Part shown: piece after piece, positions 8,020 through 14,739 of the stretch
Layout: each line of letters begins with the position of its first letter
Position numbering within the stretch: position 1 is the first letter of the stretch
From: Oceanospirillaceae bacterium
Lineage (GTDB): Bacteria; Pseudomonadota; Gammaproteobacteria; Pseudomonadales; Balneatricaceae
NCBI GenBank assembly: GCA_023954795.1
Contig: JAGSHA010000024.1
Location: 1 to 17,509, forward strand
Length of the DNA stretch: 17,509 bases
Direction of reading: 5' to 3'
Made by a program: the position numbers and the translations under genes
The notes under the pieces: model-generated
Told to the model about the DNA's origin: nothing
What the model saw: the letters and a program-made list of their open reading frames with translations, nothing else
Databases searched by the model: none

Positions 8020-9366
8020 TCACGGGCTGCTGAAAACATAAATTTCCAACAGCTGTTGATCAGTTTGTTCAAATGACTGCAGACGCCTTACCGTCTCATT
8101 CGTGAATTTGTGTCCTTCAGGCAACAAGAGTATCTCGTTGTCGTTGAATAGGTTTCTGGACAACCTCATTCCTACACACAGTTGCTTGATGGATACGACC
8201 CGCTCATCCTGCCCCAAAACACTCTGCTGCAGGTACGGAAGCACATTGCCAAGCTTTGCCAGTATACGGCTGTCGTATTCCCGATCTGCATTCATCTCAA
8301 GCAGCCGCATTGCACCCTCCGCACTGCTTCGGGTCTTCCGAAGCCGACCGCGCACGGCAAGTACATAATCTCGGGCTATCGCGAGTATCCGCGCTCCAAC
8401 TGGAATGCACGTTTCCGACAGCTTTTCTGGCTGCCCTGTACCATCATAAGACTCATACTGATGCTTAATGATCTCTGCTACATCTTGCAAGCCCATCGCA
8501 GGTGCCAGCGCGATATAGGCTTGTGCCGGATGCTGTCGATAGCCACTAAGCTCTTCAGAGGAAAGCTCATAGATCGGTTTTTGAAGCAGCTCATCATCGC
8601 ATCCCAGAAGCCCCAGTTCGTATAACAGACCCGATAAATGGATCGCCCTTATTTCACGTGGTGACAACTTCATATGTGTCGCGAGCAATTTGCAAAGATC
8701 ACCTACTTCAACAGCCGTTTGCCCACCAAGGTGGGGATTTAAACTGATTAAGTTATAAAACACACGGATGGTTGTTTTCAGGTTGTCATTCACCTGAAGA
8801 TTGGCCTTATGTAATTTCGCCATTGCCAATCGAATCTGTTTTGTGCGCTGCTGTACTTTATCTTCTAATCCAGCGTTCATATCCCTTAACAAACTGTTCT
8901 GCCGCTCAACCTTTGAAAGAAGACGGACATTTTCTGACTGTAACCGCGCCCGCTCGACGGTTTGATCAATGGTTAGCAACAAATCTTCGTTGTTCCAGGG
9001 CTTCTGGATATAACGGTGTATCTGACCTTCGTTGACCGCTTTAATCGTTGATTCAATATCTGAATAGCCGGTCAGCAAAATACGGGCACAATCCGGGTAA
9101 TTCGTTGCCACCTCAGACAGAAACTCATCCCCACTGACCTCCGGCATACGCATATCGGAGATAACGATATCAATGGGCTCCTTCTCAAGTAAAAAAAGAC
9201 CATCCCTGGCACAATTCGCTAAGAACACCTGAAATGACTCGCCACGCAACAGGCGTTTTAACGAATTCAGGACACTGACTTCATCATCAACACACAGAAC
9301 CTTAACCTTCTGCTCAGCCACAACGCCTGCCCTGCCTGAAGATGCCGCGACTGTTAGTCGTTCCAC
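8020..9366 (-). CDS. Response regulator with receiver and degenerate HD-GYP domain (HnoD-like)
   Basis: This 448-residue protein has a receiver (about 20-140) with D27/D28, phospho-acceptor D71 (VISDMRMP), T99 and K122, then a coiled coil (140-190), then an HD-GYP domain (about 195-385) and a C-terminal segment. The HD-GYP domain lacks its catalytic metal ligands: the LHDIGK position reads LYELGL (Y249 E250), the early H...R site is absent, and GYP is GQP (311-313). HP (279-280) and one later His (302) remain. It should not hydrolyse c-di-GMP. In Shewanella, HnoD is a degenerate HD-GYP regulator that inhibits the HnoB phosphodiesterase depending on phosphorylation, and this is the likely role. 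I chose the GTG start at 9366 because GGAGG (9375-9379) is 8 bases upstream; a GTG at 9321 is an alternative. It is the first gene of the minus-strand H-NOX run. Confidence 0.9.
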   Translation of the reverse strand: MERLTVAASSGRAGVVAEQKVKVLCVDDEVSVLNSLKRLLRGESFQVFLANCARDGLFLLEKEPIDIVISDMRMPEVSGDEFLSEVATNYPDCARILLTGYSDIESTIKAVNEGQIHRYIQKPWNNEDLLLTIDQTVERARLQSENVRLLSKVERQNSLLRDMNAGLEDKVQQRTKQIRLAMAKLHKANLQVNDNLKTTIRVFYNLISLNPHLGGQTAVEVGDLCKLLATHMKLSPREIRAIHLSGLLYELGLLGCDDELLQKPIYELSSEELSGYRQHPAQAYIALAPAMGLQDVAEIIKHQYESYDGTGQPEKLSETCIPVGARILAIARDYVLAVRGRLRKTRSSAEGAMRLLEMNADREYDSRILAKLGNVLPYLQQSVLGQDERVVSIKQLCVGMRLSRNLFNDNEILLLPEGHKFTNETVRRLQSFEQTDQQLLEIYVFSSP

Positions 9367-9632
9367 CTGAAATACCTCCGTCCACGTCCCCAATTAACAA
9401 TATCGAGCAAGAAGCCCTGTATGTCCTAATAGATAACTTTGTCACAAATGTCGCATGAATCTAAAAAGTAGTCTATGCTTTGATCATCTTCAAGAATTAA
9501 AACAAACAATGCAGCTTTAAGATTCGTATCTGGTTGTTTTTAAAGAACTACTAATAAACCAACGAAACAAAAATAACATTGGTCCACTCAACTTAATTAT
9601 GCGACTTCAAGATTGAATAACAGGAGATTTTT
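9367..9632. promoter_or_regulatory. Divergent promoter region between HnoD-like gene and plus-strand c-di-GMP operon
   Basis: This 266-base AT-rich region should hold promoters for both directions. For the plus strand, TTGTCA at 9439-9444 with TAAAAA at 9462-9467 (17-base spacer) is a possible sigma-70 site. For the minus strand, the complement of 9488-9493 (TTGAAG) with a TACTTT-like hexamer 17 bases on is weak. A dyad resembling an FNR/DNR box lies at 9480-9493. I found no sigma-54 site by eye. Confidence 0.45.
9480..9493. promoter_or_regulatory. FNR/DNR-like dyad in divergent promoter
   Basis: TTGATCATCTTCAA matches the FNR/DNR consensus TTGAT-N4-ATCAA at 9 of 10 fixed positions. It is centred between the divergent H-NOX-linked operons, about 115 bases before the HnoD-like start and 140 before the plus-strand small ORF. 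FNR senses O2 and DNR-type proteins sense NO, so it fits the neighbours' function. One such match in AT-rich DNA could be chance. Confidence 0.3.
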
Positions 9633-9965
9633 ATGAGTAAAATCAACGTAATACCCGTAAATCCTCGGACATCAAGATAATATGATGCTACGCTGAATGA
9701 AGCTTTCAACAGAATTGACAGACAGATTTCCGAATGGGGCTGTATTGTCAGATGTAACACGGCCAATGCTGGCGTGCCGGCAGATAAAGGAGATCTTCAT
9801 GTCATTGTTGACATACATGGATGTAACCTCCCGGATGCTACATTTGAGCGCATCCACCTCTTATACGACTCCCCACTTCACACGCCAGAGCTTAAACGTA
9901 CTCTCCAGCACTGCTACGGCATCCGTACTAAATATCATTCATGTTCAGGGTTTGAACCATGCTGA
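9633..9965 (+). pseudogene. Small ORF interrupted by an in-frame TAA
   Basis: An ATG at 9633 has a strong ribosome site (AGGAG, 9622-9626). It opens a frame that reads MSKINVIPVNPRTSR and then hits TAA at 9678-9680. The same frame continues without another stop for 94 codons to a TGA at 9963-9965, which overlaps the ATG of the next gene, as translationally coupled genes often do. The downstream part reads like a folded protein (for example DLHVIVDIHGCNLPD and ELKRTLQHCYGI), with several cysteines near its C-terminus. I recognise no family. It could be a gene of about 110 residues killed by a recent nonsense mutation, a sequencing error, or a 15-residue leader peptide followed by a chance open frame. 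A GTG at 9774 could restart translation but has no ribosome site. Confidence 0.5.
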
Positions 9966-11986
9966 AATCGATTTTACTCGTTGATGATGAAGCCGCGATT
10001 TTGCGTGCACTTAACCGGCTTCTCAGGCGCGCAGGCTTTAAAGTCTTCACCGCAAATTCGGGTGAAGAAGCGCTAGAGGTTCTCTCGCAAAACGACATTC
10101 AGGTCGTACTTTCAGATTTTCGAATGCCCTACATGACCGGTGGTGAACTGTTACTTCGTGTTAAAGAAGAACATCCTCATATCGTTGGCCTTGTCCTGAG
10201 CGGCTATGCCGACCTAGAGTCGGTCACCAGTATATTAAACAGCGGGACTGCCTATAAATTTCTTCACAAACCCTGGGATGACACTGCGCTACTCGCACAA
10301 ATCGAGCTGGCCTTCGATCAATGGGATACGCTGCAAAAGCAACACGGTCTGACCCGCATGGTATGGGAAAGTGACGAAGCGTTATTTGAGGTCAACGCTA
10401 AAGGCATCGTTTCTCAGCTTAACCCGGCAGCATGCGATCTTTGTTCAGCCACGGAAAACGACATCCTGAACCATTCTATTACTGAATTTATACAGGCAGT
10501 AACACCAAGACAGATGGAGCAATTGTGTCTGGATAGCGAAACCGAGACTGAGCTGGTATATGACGACAAAATGTTTGAACTGGCCTGCCGACCAACGCTC
10601 AACAACCGCTGGATACTTAGTGTCCGACAAAAAACACACCGAGGGGGGCTCGGTGTAAAGCATCTACTTCATCGCAGTGAAATCATACGCTGCCTGGAAG
10701 AATGGATGTTACCCGATTTACCAGCGAATCAACGTAAAACGCTGCCATCTGCCAGTCTCATCTATATGGATGTAAATCGCTTCAAAACATTTAATGACAG
10801 CTTAGGCTATCGAGAAGCCGATAAACTGCTGTCAGAAATAGCCCGACAACTGATAGAACATAAACCCAACGGGGCCTATGTGGGTCGCATAACGGGCGAC
10901 GAATTTGTATTAGCGATCCCGGGCGTACTCAGTGAAGAAAGTACATTGGCGCTGATTAACCAGCTAGTGAAGGTATTCGAAAGTCCAATCTCCTTTGCAG
11001 ACCGTCAGGTATATATCTCGTTTAGTGTCGCCTATGCATTGGCGCCTACAGATGGAAACTGCCCCGAGGACCTACTGCACAACGCACAAGCAGCAGCGTC
11101 CTATTCAAAACGTCGCGGACGATACATATATCCGCGTTATAAACCGGAGATGAACAAACGCAACAACGAATTGATGACTATCCAGAGCGACCTCTATAGA
11201 GCCCTGGAACGCAACGAATTTTCCGTTGTGTATCAGCCCAAGGTATCGTTTGCTAACGGCAGGATTCTCGGTGCCGAAAGCCTATTACGCTGGAAACACC
11301 AAACGCTGGGAATGATCTCTCCCGCAACCTTCATCCCAATGGCAGAAGACAACGGGCTGATTGAAGCGATTGGAGAATGGGTACTCGCCACAGCTGCAAC
11401 GCAGAGCAAATTTTGGCAAGTTGATGGCCTTCCCTCCTTTCTCCTTGCCGTTAACCTATCGGGTCGCCAGTTACAAGAAGACGGATTACTCGATACCGTA
11501 CGCAGCATTATCCGCACATCAGGAATCGACCCGACCCTGCTTGAACTAGAAGTGACAGAAACATTCCTGATGCAGGATATTGATCATAGCCTGAACCTGT
11601 TACACGAGTTGAAATCACTGGGGATTCGATTAGCACTCGACGACTTCGGTACTGGCTATTCTTCGTTGAATTATCTCAGTCGACTGCCTGTTGATACGCT
11701 CAAAATCGATCGCTCCTTTGTAATTGATCTGGAAGAAAGCAAAGAACGCTACGATCTGGTTCGAAACGTGATTCGTATGTCACATGACTTGGGCATGCAG
11801 GTCGTCGCTGAAGGCGTTGAAACCCAAACGCAATTTGAACTGCTACAAGCGCTGAATTGCGACGAAGTACAGGGTTACTTTATTAGCCCACCGGTATCAC
11901 CCGATAAGTTCAGGGTTTTACTGGAAAACCAGCCGCTGATCGACAAAAACTATAACCTGACAACACCCGCTTTCGCGGTCGAGTAA
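9959..11986 (+). CDS. Response regulator with receiver, PAS-like, GGDEF and EAL domains (predicted c-di-GMP phosphodiesterase, HnoB-like)
   Basis: This 675-residue cytoplasmic protein begins with a receiver domain with D9/D10, phospho-acceptor D53 (LSDFRMP), S81 and K104. A PAS-like segment (about 135-222), a GGDEF domain (about 240-390) and an EAL domain (about 408-655) follow. The GGDEF motif is TGDEF (312-316), so cyclase activity is doubtful and it may act as a GTP-binding control domain. The EAL motif is ESL, but the catalytic set is intact: E440, N499, E531/E534 (EVTE), D561/D562 (DDFGTG), K582, E618 (AEGVET) and Q638. It most likely hydrolyses c-di-GMP to pGpG, as Shewanella HnoB does when phosphorylated by the H-NOX-linked kinase. 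AGGG (9947-9950) lies 8 bases before the ATG. The gene overlaps the end of the broken small ORF and is 14 bases before the HDOD gene. Confidence 0.93.
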   Translation: MLKSILLVDDEAAILRALNRLLRRAGFKVFTANSGEEALEVLSQNDIQVVLSDFRMPYMTGGELLLRVKEEHPHIVGLVLSGYADLESVTSILNSGTAYKFLHKPWDDTALLAQIELAFDQWDTLQKQHGLTRMVWESDEALFEVNAKGIVSQLNPAACDLCSATENDILNHSITEFIQAVTPRQMEQLCLDSETETELVYDDKMFELACRPTLNNRWILSVRQKTHRGGLGVKHLLHRSEIIRCLEEWMLPDLPANQRKTLPSASLIYMDVNRFKTFNDSLGYREADKLLSEIARQLIEHKPNGAYVGRITGDEFVLAIPGVLSEESTLALINQLVKVFESPISFADRQVYISFSVAYALAPTDGNCPEDLLHNAQAAASYSKRRGRYIYPRYKPEMNKRNNELMTIQSDLYRALERNEFSVVYQPKVSFANGRILGAESLLRWKHQTLGMISPATFIPMAEDNGLIEAIGEWVLATAATQSKFWQVDGLPSFLLAVNLSGRQLQEDGLLDTVRSIIRTSGIDPTLLELEVTETFLMQDIDHSLNLLHELKSLGIRLALDDFGTGYSSLNYLSRLPVDTLKIDRSFVIDLEESKERYDLVRNVIRMSHDLGMQVVAEGVETQTQFELLQALNCDEVQGYFISPPVSPDKFRVLLENQPLIDKNYNLTTPAFAVE

Positions 11987-12000
11987 ACGGAGCTTGAGCT

Positions 12001-13128
12001 GTGACTACAGATAAACCAAAAGTTCTCTTTCTCGATGATGAATCCAGCATCCTTCGTTCTCTGCATCGCGGTCTACGCAGACACTTCAGAGATTGGGAGT
12101 TGGTGTTCGAAGAGCGCCCTAAAGACGCCCTAAAACAGCTTGATACGTTATCTCCTTGGGTCGTTATAAGTGATAAACAGATGCCGGGCATGAACGGTAT
12201 CGAATTTCTGGAACATGTTCGGCAACATTGCCCCCTCGCCGTACGTATATTACTGAGTGGCGAGACGGATACAGACAAAGCCATACCCGCAGTGGGTGTA
12301 GCCCACCTCATGCTGCCAAAGCCCTTTGAAATGGAGGATGTCGTTAATTCACTTCATGCAGCAAAATGCTTACGTGAATTGCCAATTCCATTACACCTAA
12401 GGGAAGAGATCGGTTGTATCGACAGCCTGCCCGTGCTTCCTGCTGTTTATCAGGAACTGGTATCTTATCTAAACCAGACGCCAGATCCTGACAGCCAACG
12501 CATCGCGGAGATCATCACCCAAGATACAGCAATCCTCAGCAAAATCCTGCAACTGGCCAACTCCGCATTCTTTGGCTTTTCAACACCCGCCACCAGCGCT
12601 ATTGATGCTGTTGTGCGTTTAGGACAAGGCATGATCAAAAACCTGGTGCTCTGTGCAGGCATCTTCAGGCAAGACAGTGACAATAATACCTACGAACACG
12701 AGAAACTCTGCCGACAGGCTGAGCATGTCGCCGGCATCATGCGTACATTATCTCAGGAGATGAAACTGTCACGTGCCGACGCCGATCACCACTATGTTCT
12801 GGGCATGCTGCACAACGTTGGAGGTTTGATCTCAGGCGAGACAGGTAATTCCGAGCGCAACGCGGTTATCAGTGCATATCTACTTAAGCTATGGGGATTT
12901 GATTCGGATACGGTTGTCGCCGTACTCTATCAGCGGCACCCGGAGAACGCTCAGAAGACAAAACCGATGACGCTGAGCTTACACGCTTCAACCGTGATAG
13001 CTCACGCACACCAGATCGGAGGCGATCCCCTCGCAGCAGATTCAGGCCTAAACCAATCCCTACTTTGTGACGCGGGAATGCTTGAGCAAGTCGAGCAGTA
13101 TCTTCAGGCCGATACGACTAATCAGTAA
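12001..13128 (+). CDS. Response regulator with receiver and HDOD domain
   Basis: This 375-residue protein starts with GTG, preceded by GGAG (11989-11992) at an 8-base spacing. The receiver has D12/D13, phospho-acceptor D58 (VISDKQMP), S86 and K107. An HDOD domain (about 138-345) follows, recognisable from DSLPVLPAVYQEL, TQDTAILSKILQLANSAFFG and the AVVRLGQ segment. The site that is HD in true phosphohydrolases reads LHNVGG, so enzymatic activity is unlikely, as is usual for HDOD. HDOD proteins act as scaffolds or regulators in stress, motility and c-di-GMP pathways. It sits directly behind the phosphodiesterase and is probably translated from the same transcript and phosphorylated by the same kinase(s). 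The downstream partner cannot be read from sequence. Confidence 0.9.
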   Translation: MTTDKPKVLFLDDESSILRSLHRGLRRHFRDWELVFEERPKDALKQLDTLSPWVVISDKQMPGMNGIEFLEHVRQHCPLAVRILLSGETDTDKAIPAVGVAHLMLPKPFEMEDVVNSLHAAKCLRELPIPLHLREEIGCIDSLPVLPAVYQELVSYLNQTPDPDSQRIAEIITQDTAILSKILQLANSAFFGFSTPATSAIDAVVRLGQGMIKNLVLCAGIFRQDSDNNTYEHEKLCRQAEHVAGIMRTLSQEMKLSRADADHHYVLGMLHNVGGLISGETGNSERNAVISAYLLKLWGFDSDTVVAVLYQRHPENAQKTKPMTLSLHASTVIAHAHQIGGDPLAADSGLNQSLLCDAGMLEQVEQYLQADTTNQ

Positions 13129-13129
13129 A

Positions 13130-13145
13130 GGCTACCCCGGTAGCC
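13130..13145 (+). terminator. Short hairpin between convergent genes
   Basis: GGCTAC (13130-13135) and GTAGCC (13140-13145) form a 6-bp stem around CCCG, immediately after the HDOD stop and before the convergent di-iron protein gene. No clear T-run follows on either strand, so it is a weak intrinsic terminator candidate. Confidence 0.45.
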
Positions 13146-13166
13146 CCAGTATTCCATCAGCAGCTC

Positions 13167-13913
13167 TTATTGACGCAGACGCGCTCCGGTTAACCCTACT
13201 TCCAGGTCTTCGAACCAATCGAGAAAACGACTGACATCATCTCCTTTGAATATCCGACCATGTTGCGGGCAAAGCATTTTCACATCCAATTTGCGCACCC
13301 GCTCAACCCAGTCATTCTTAGCTTCATTGGAGGGCATCCAACGCTGGTGAAACAGTTTCATTCTGGGAATATGAGATTCAAAATCGTCCACAAACATCGG
13401 GGCATCATCGGCTTCTATTGCCGCCCCAATATCACCGGACATTAGAATTCCGGTTTGCGGATCAAAGACATTAAAATTACCCGAGGAATGCAGATAGTGA
13501 GCGGGAATAAATACCAATTTCACATCATCTAATGTGAGGCTGCCACCTTCATCAGCGATGGCACTGAAGTTTATATTCTGCATGCCGAAATGGCGTATAA
13601 AGCTTTCCCAGATCCAGGGCGAATGCAAGGTCGCATCTTGTAACGCCTGATCCCATAACCCCAATGACGATATAATGTCCGGATCCTGATGAGACGCAAA
13701 AATATGGGTGATTTTATCGACCGGCACCTGTTTGATTACAGTAGTTAACATGGCTGAAAAAAGCTCGATCCCACCTGGATCCATCAACAATGCATTATCT
13801 TCAGTAATCACCATATATTGGTTAGTATCGATTATTTTTTCCGGCTTGTTCGGATCACGCCCAAACATCAACCAGCGATGCGAATCACCTTCGTAAAGCG
13901 CGTGGGCTTTCAT
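13167..13913 (-). CDS. Di-iron metallo-beta-lactamase-fold protein, ODP/flavodiiron type
   Basis: This 248-residue protein is a metallo-beta-lactamase fold like the N-terminal half of flavodiiron proteins, but without a flavodoxin domain. Metal ligands visible are H75, D77 and D79 (ASHQDPD; flavodiiron proteins have HxExD), H142 (LHSSGNF), D161 (SGDIGA) and H218 (PQHGRIF). The full non-heme di-iron set is therefore present, with Asp for Glu at one site. Flavin-free relatives called ODP (oxygen-binding di-iron proteins) work with chemoreceptors in Treponema as O2/iron sensors; flavodiiron proteins reduce NO or O2. Here there is no flavin partner, so sensing is more likely than catalysis. Its ATG overlaps the stop of the chemoreceptor-like gene by 4 bases (ATGA), strongly suggesting that the two products work together. 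AGGA precedes the start. Confidence 0.88.
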   Translation of the reverse strand: MKAHALYEGDSHRWLMFGRDPNKPEKIIDTNQYMVITEDNALLMDPGGIELFSAMLTTVIKQVPVDKITHIFASHQDPDIISSLGLWDQALQDATLHSPWIWESFIRHFGMQNINFSAIADEGGSLTLDDVKLVFIPAHYLHSSGNFNVFDPQTGILMSGDIGAAIEADDAPMFVDDFESHIPRMKLFHQRWMPSNEAKNDWVERVRKLDVKMLCPQHGRIFKGDDVSRFLDWFEDLEVGLTGARLRQ

Positions 13914-14527
13914 GAAAATTCCTGAGTTAACTGCTGAACGAGCTTCTGGGACGACTGGATATGCTTTTTAATGGACGCGGTTACACTTTCTACGTTGTCA
14001 GCTACGTTGTTCAATGCCTGTTGATACACGCCATCCGCCTGCAACGCTTCTACTCTGGACATCGTCGCAAGCACACCTGCTGCCCGTAACTCGCCATCCA
14101 GCGTATCGAGCTCGGATGCCAGGAGCTTAATCTGACTGTTATAGCTGTCCCTTAGCACCCGTTGACGTTGGCTAGTGCGATCAAAAACAGGCTGCAAGCT
14201 ATCAATAAACGGAGAGTCTTTCGCAGCCTCACCAACATCAACAAAGTGCCTTAAAGCACGTTCGGCACGTTCCTTTTCTGCAGCGGTACGACTTAATTCA
14301 GAGGCAAGATGATTAATACGACTGGAGGAGCTAACGGTTAAATCAGCTAGACGATGAATATAATCGGTGAGAGGACGAAAACCCGATGCACCTTCCCCTG
14401 CGCGAAAGGCTAACGCACGAGCGTTACTGGCGGTGATAGACAGATGCCGGGCAATACGTGTTGCTTTATCCAGTCTGGCAGCGATCACGGCTGCAACAAC
14501 AAAATAACTATAAGTATGAGCGGCCAT
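13910..14527 (-). CDS. Short soluble chemoreceptor-like (MCP hairpin fragment) protein
   Basis: This is a 205-residue, mainly helical protein. Residues 35-62 (SNARALAFRAGE and GASGFRPLTDYIHRLA) align well with the hairpin tip of methyl-accepting chemotaxis proteins (LNAAIEAARAGE, then GRGFAVVADEVRKLA). Only about 30 residues precede the tip, so the first arm of the hairpin is nearly missing. A long coiled coil follows the tip (about 62-205). No ligand-binding domain, HAMP domain or convincing membrane anchor is present; FVVAAVIAA near the start is short. I chose the ATG at 14527, but the ribosome site is poor, and a TTG at 14578 would add 17 residues. Its stop overlaps the ATG of the di-iron protein gene, as in spirochaete receptor/ODP pairs. 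No cheA or cheW lies in the window, so its target may be the nearby kinase. Confidence 0.75.
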   Translation of the reverse strand: MAAHTYSYFVVAAVIAARLDKATRIARHLSITASNARALAFRAGEGASGFRPLTDYIHRLADLTVSSSSRINHLASELSRTAAEKERAERALRHFVDVGEAAKDSPFIDSLQPVFDRTSQRQRVLRDSYNSQIKLLASELDTLDGELRAAGVLATMSRVEALQADGVYQQALNNVADNVESVTASIKKHIQSSQKLVQQLTQEFS

Positions 14528-14667
14528 AATATCGCGATATCTGAAAACTACGCCTCGCAAACGACTCGGTTTAAGCAAGGCTTTCTGAAAAACGACTATA
14601 GCCGAAAGTCTTACAACAGGAAGACCTAATTATCCGATTATTTTAGGAGTTATTGACGTAACTCAAG

Positions 14668-14694
14668 ATAATAGTTGAACGCATTTTTGTTCAA
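14668..14694 (-). promoter_or_regulatory. Candidate promoter and inverted repeat upstream of chemoreceptor-like gene
   Basis: On the minus strand, TTGAAC (complement of 14689-14694) and TATTAT (complement of 14668-14673) form a -35/-10 pair with a short 15-base spacer. TTGAAC (14675-14680) and GTTCAA (14689-14694) also form a perfect inverted repeat with an 8-base centre. This could be an operator or a weak hairpin ending the upstream gene. The 212-base gap between the upstream receiver gene and this start makes an internal promoter plausible. Confidence 0.3.
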
Positions 14695-14739
14695 TAAAAT
14701 AGCAATCGAGTCCCAATAGAGGCTTCAATAGGCGGGATA

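Noticed and set aside
8010..8072. N-terminal extension of the single-domain receiver protein
   Set aside because: It lies mostly inside the upstream gene; a ribosome site and the receiver boundary support the ATG at 8009.
8182..8625. 147-residue plus-strand ORF opposite the HnoD-like gene
   Set aside because: Antisense shadow of a clear receiver/HD-GYP coding sequence.
9697..9984. 95-residue plus-strand ORF in another frame of the small-ORF region
   Set aside because: No ribosome site, Ser/Thr-rich low-complexity composition, and a 26-base overlap into the next gene; the frame from 9633 fits better.
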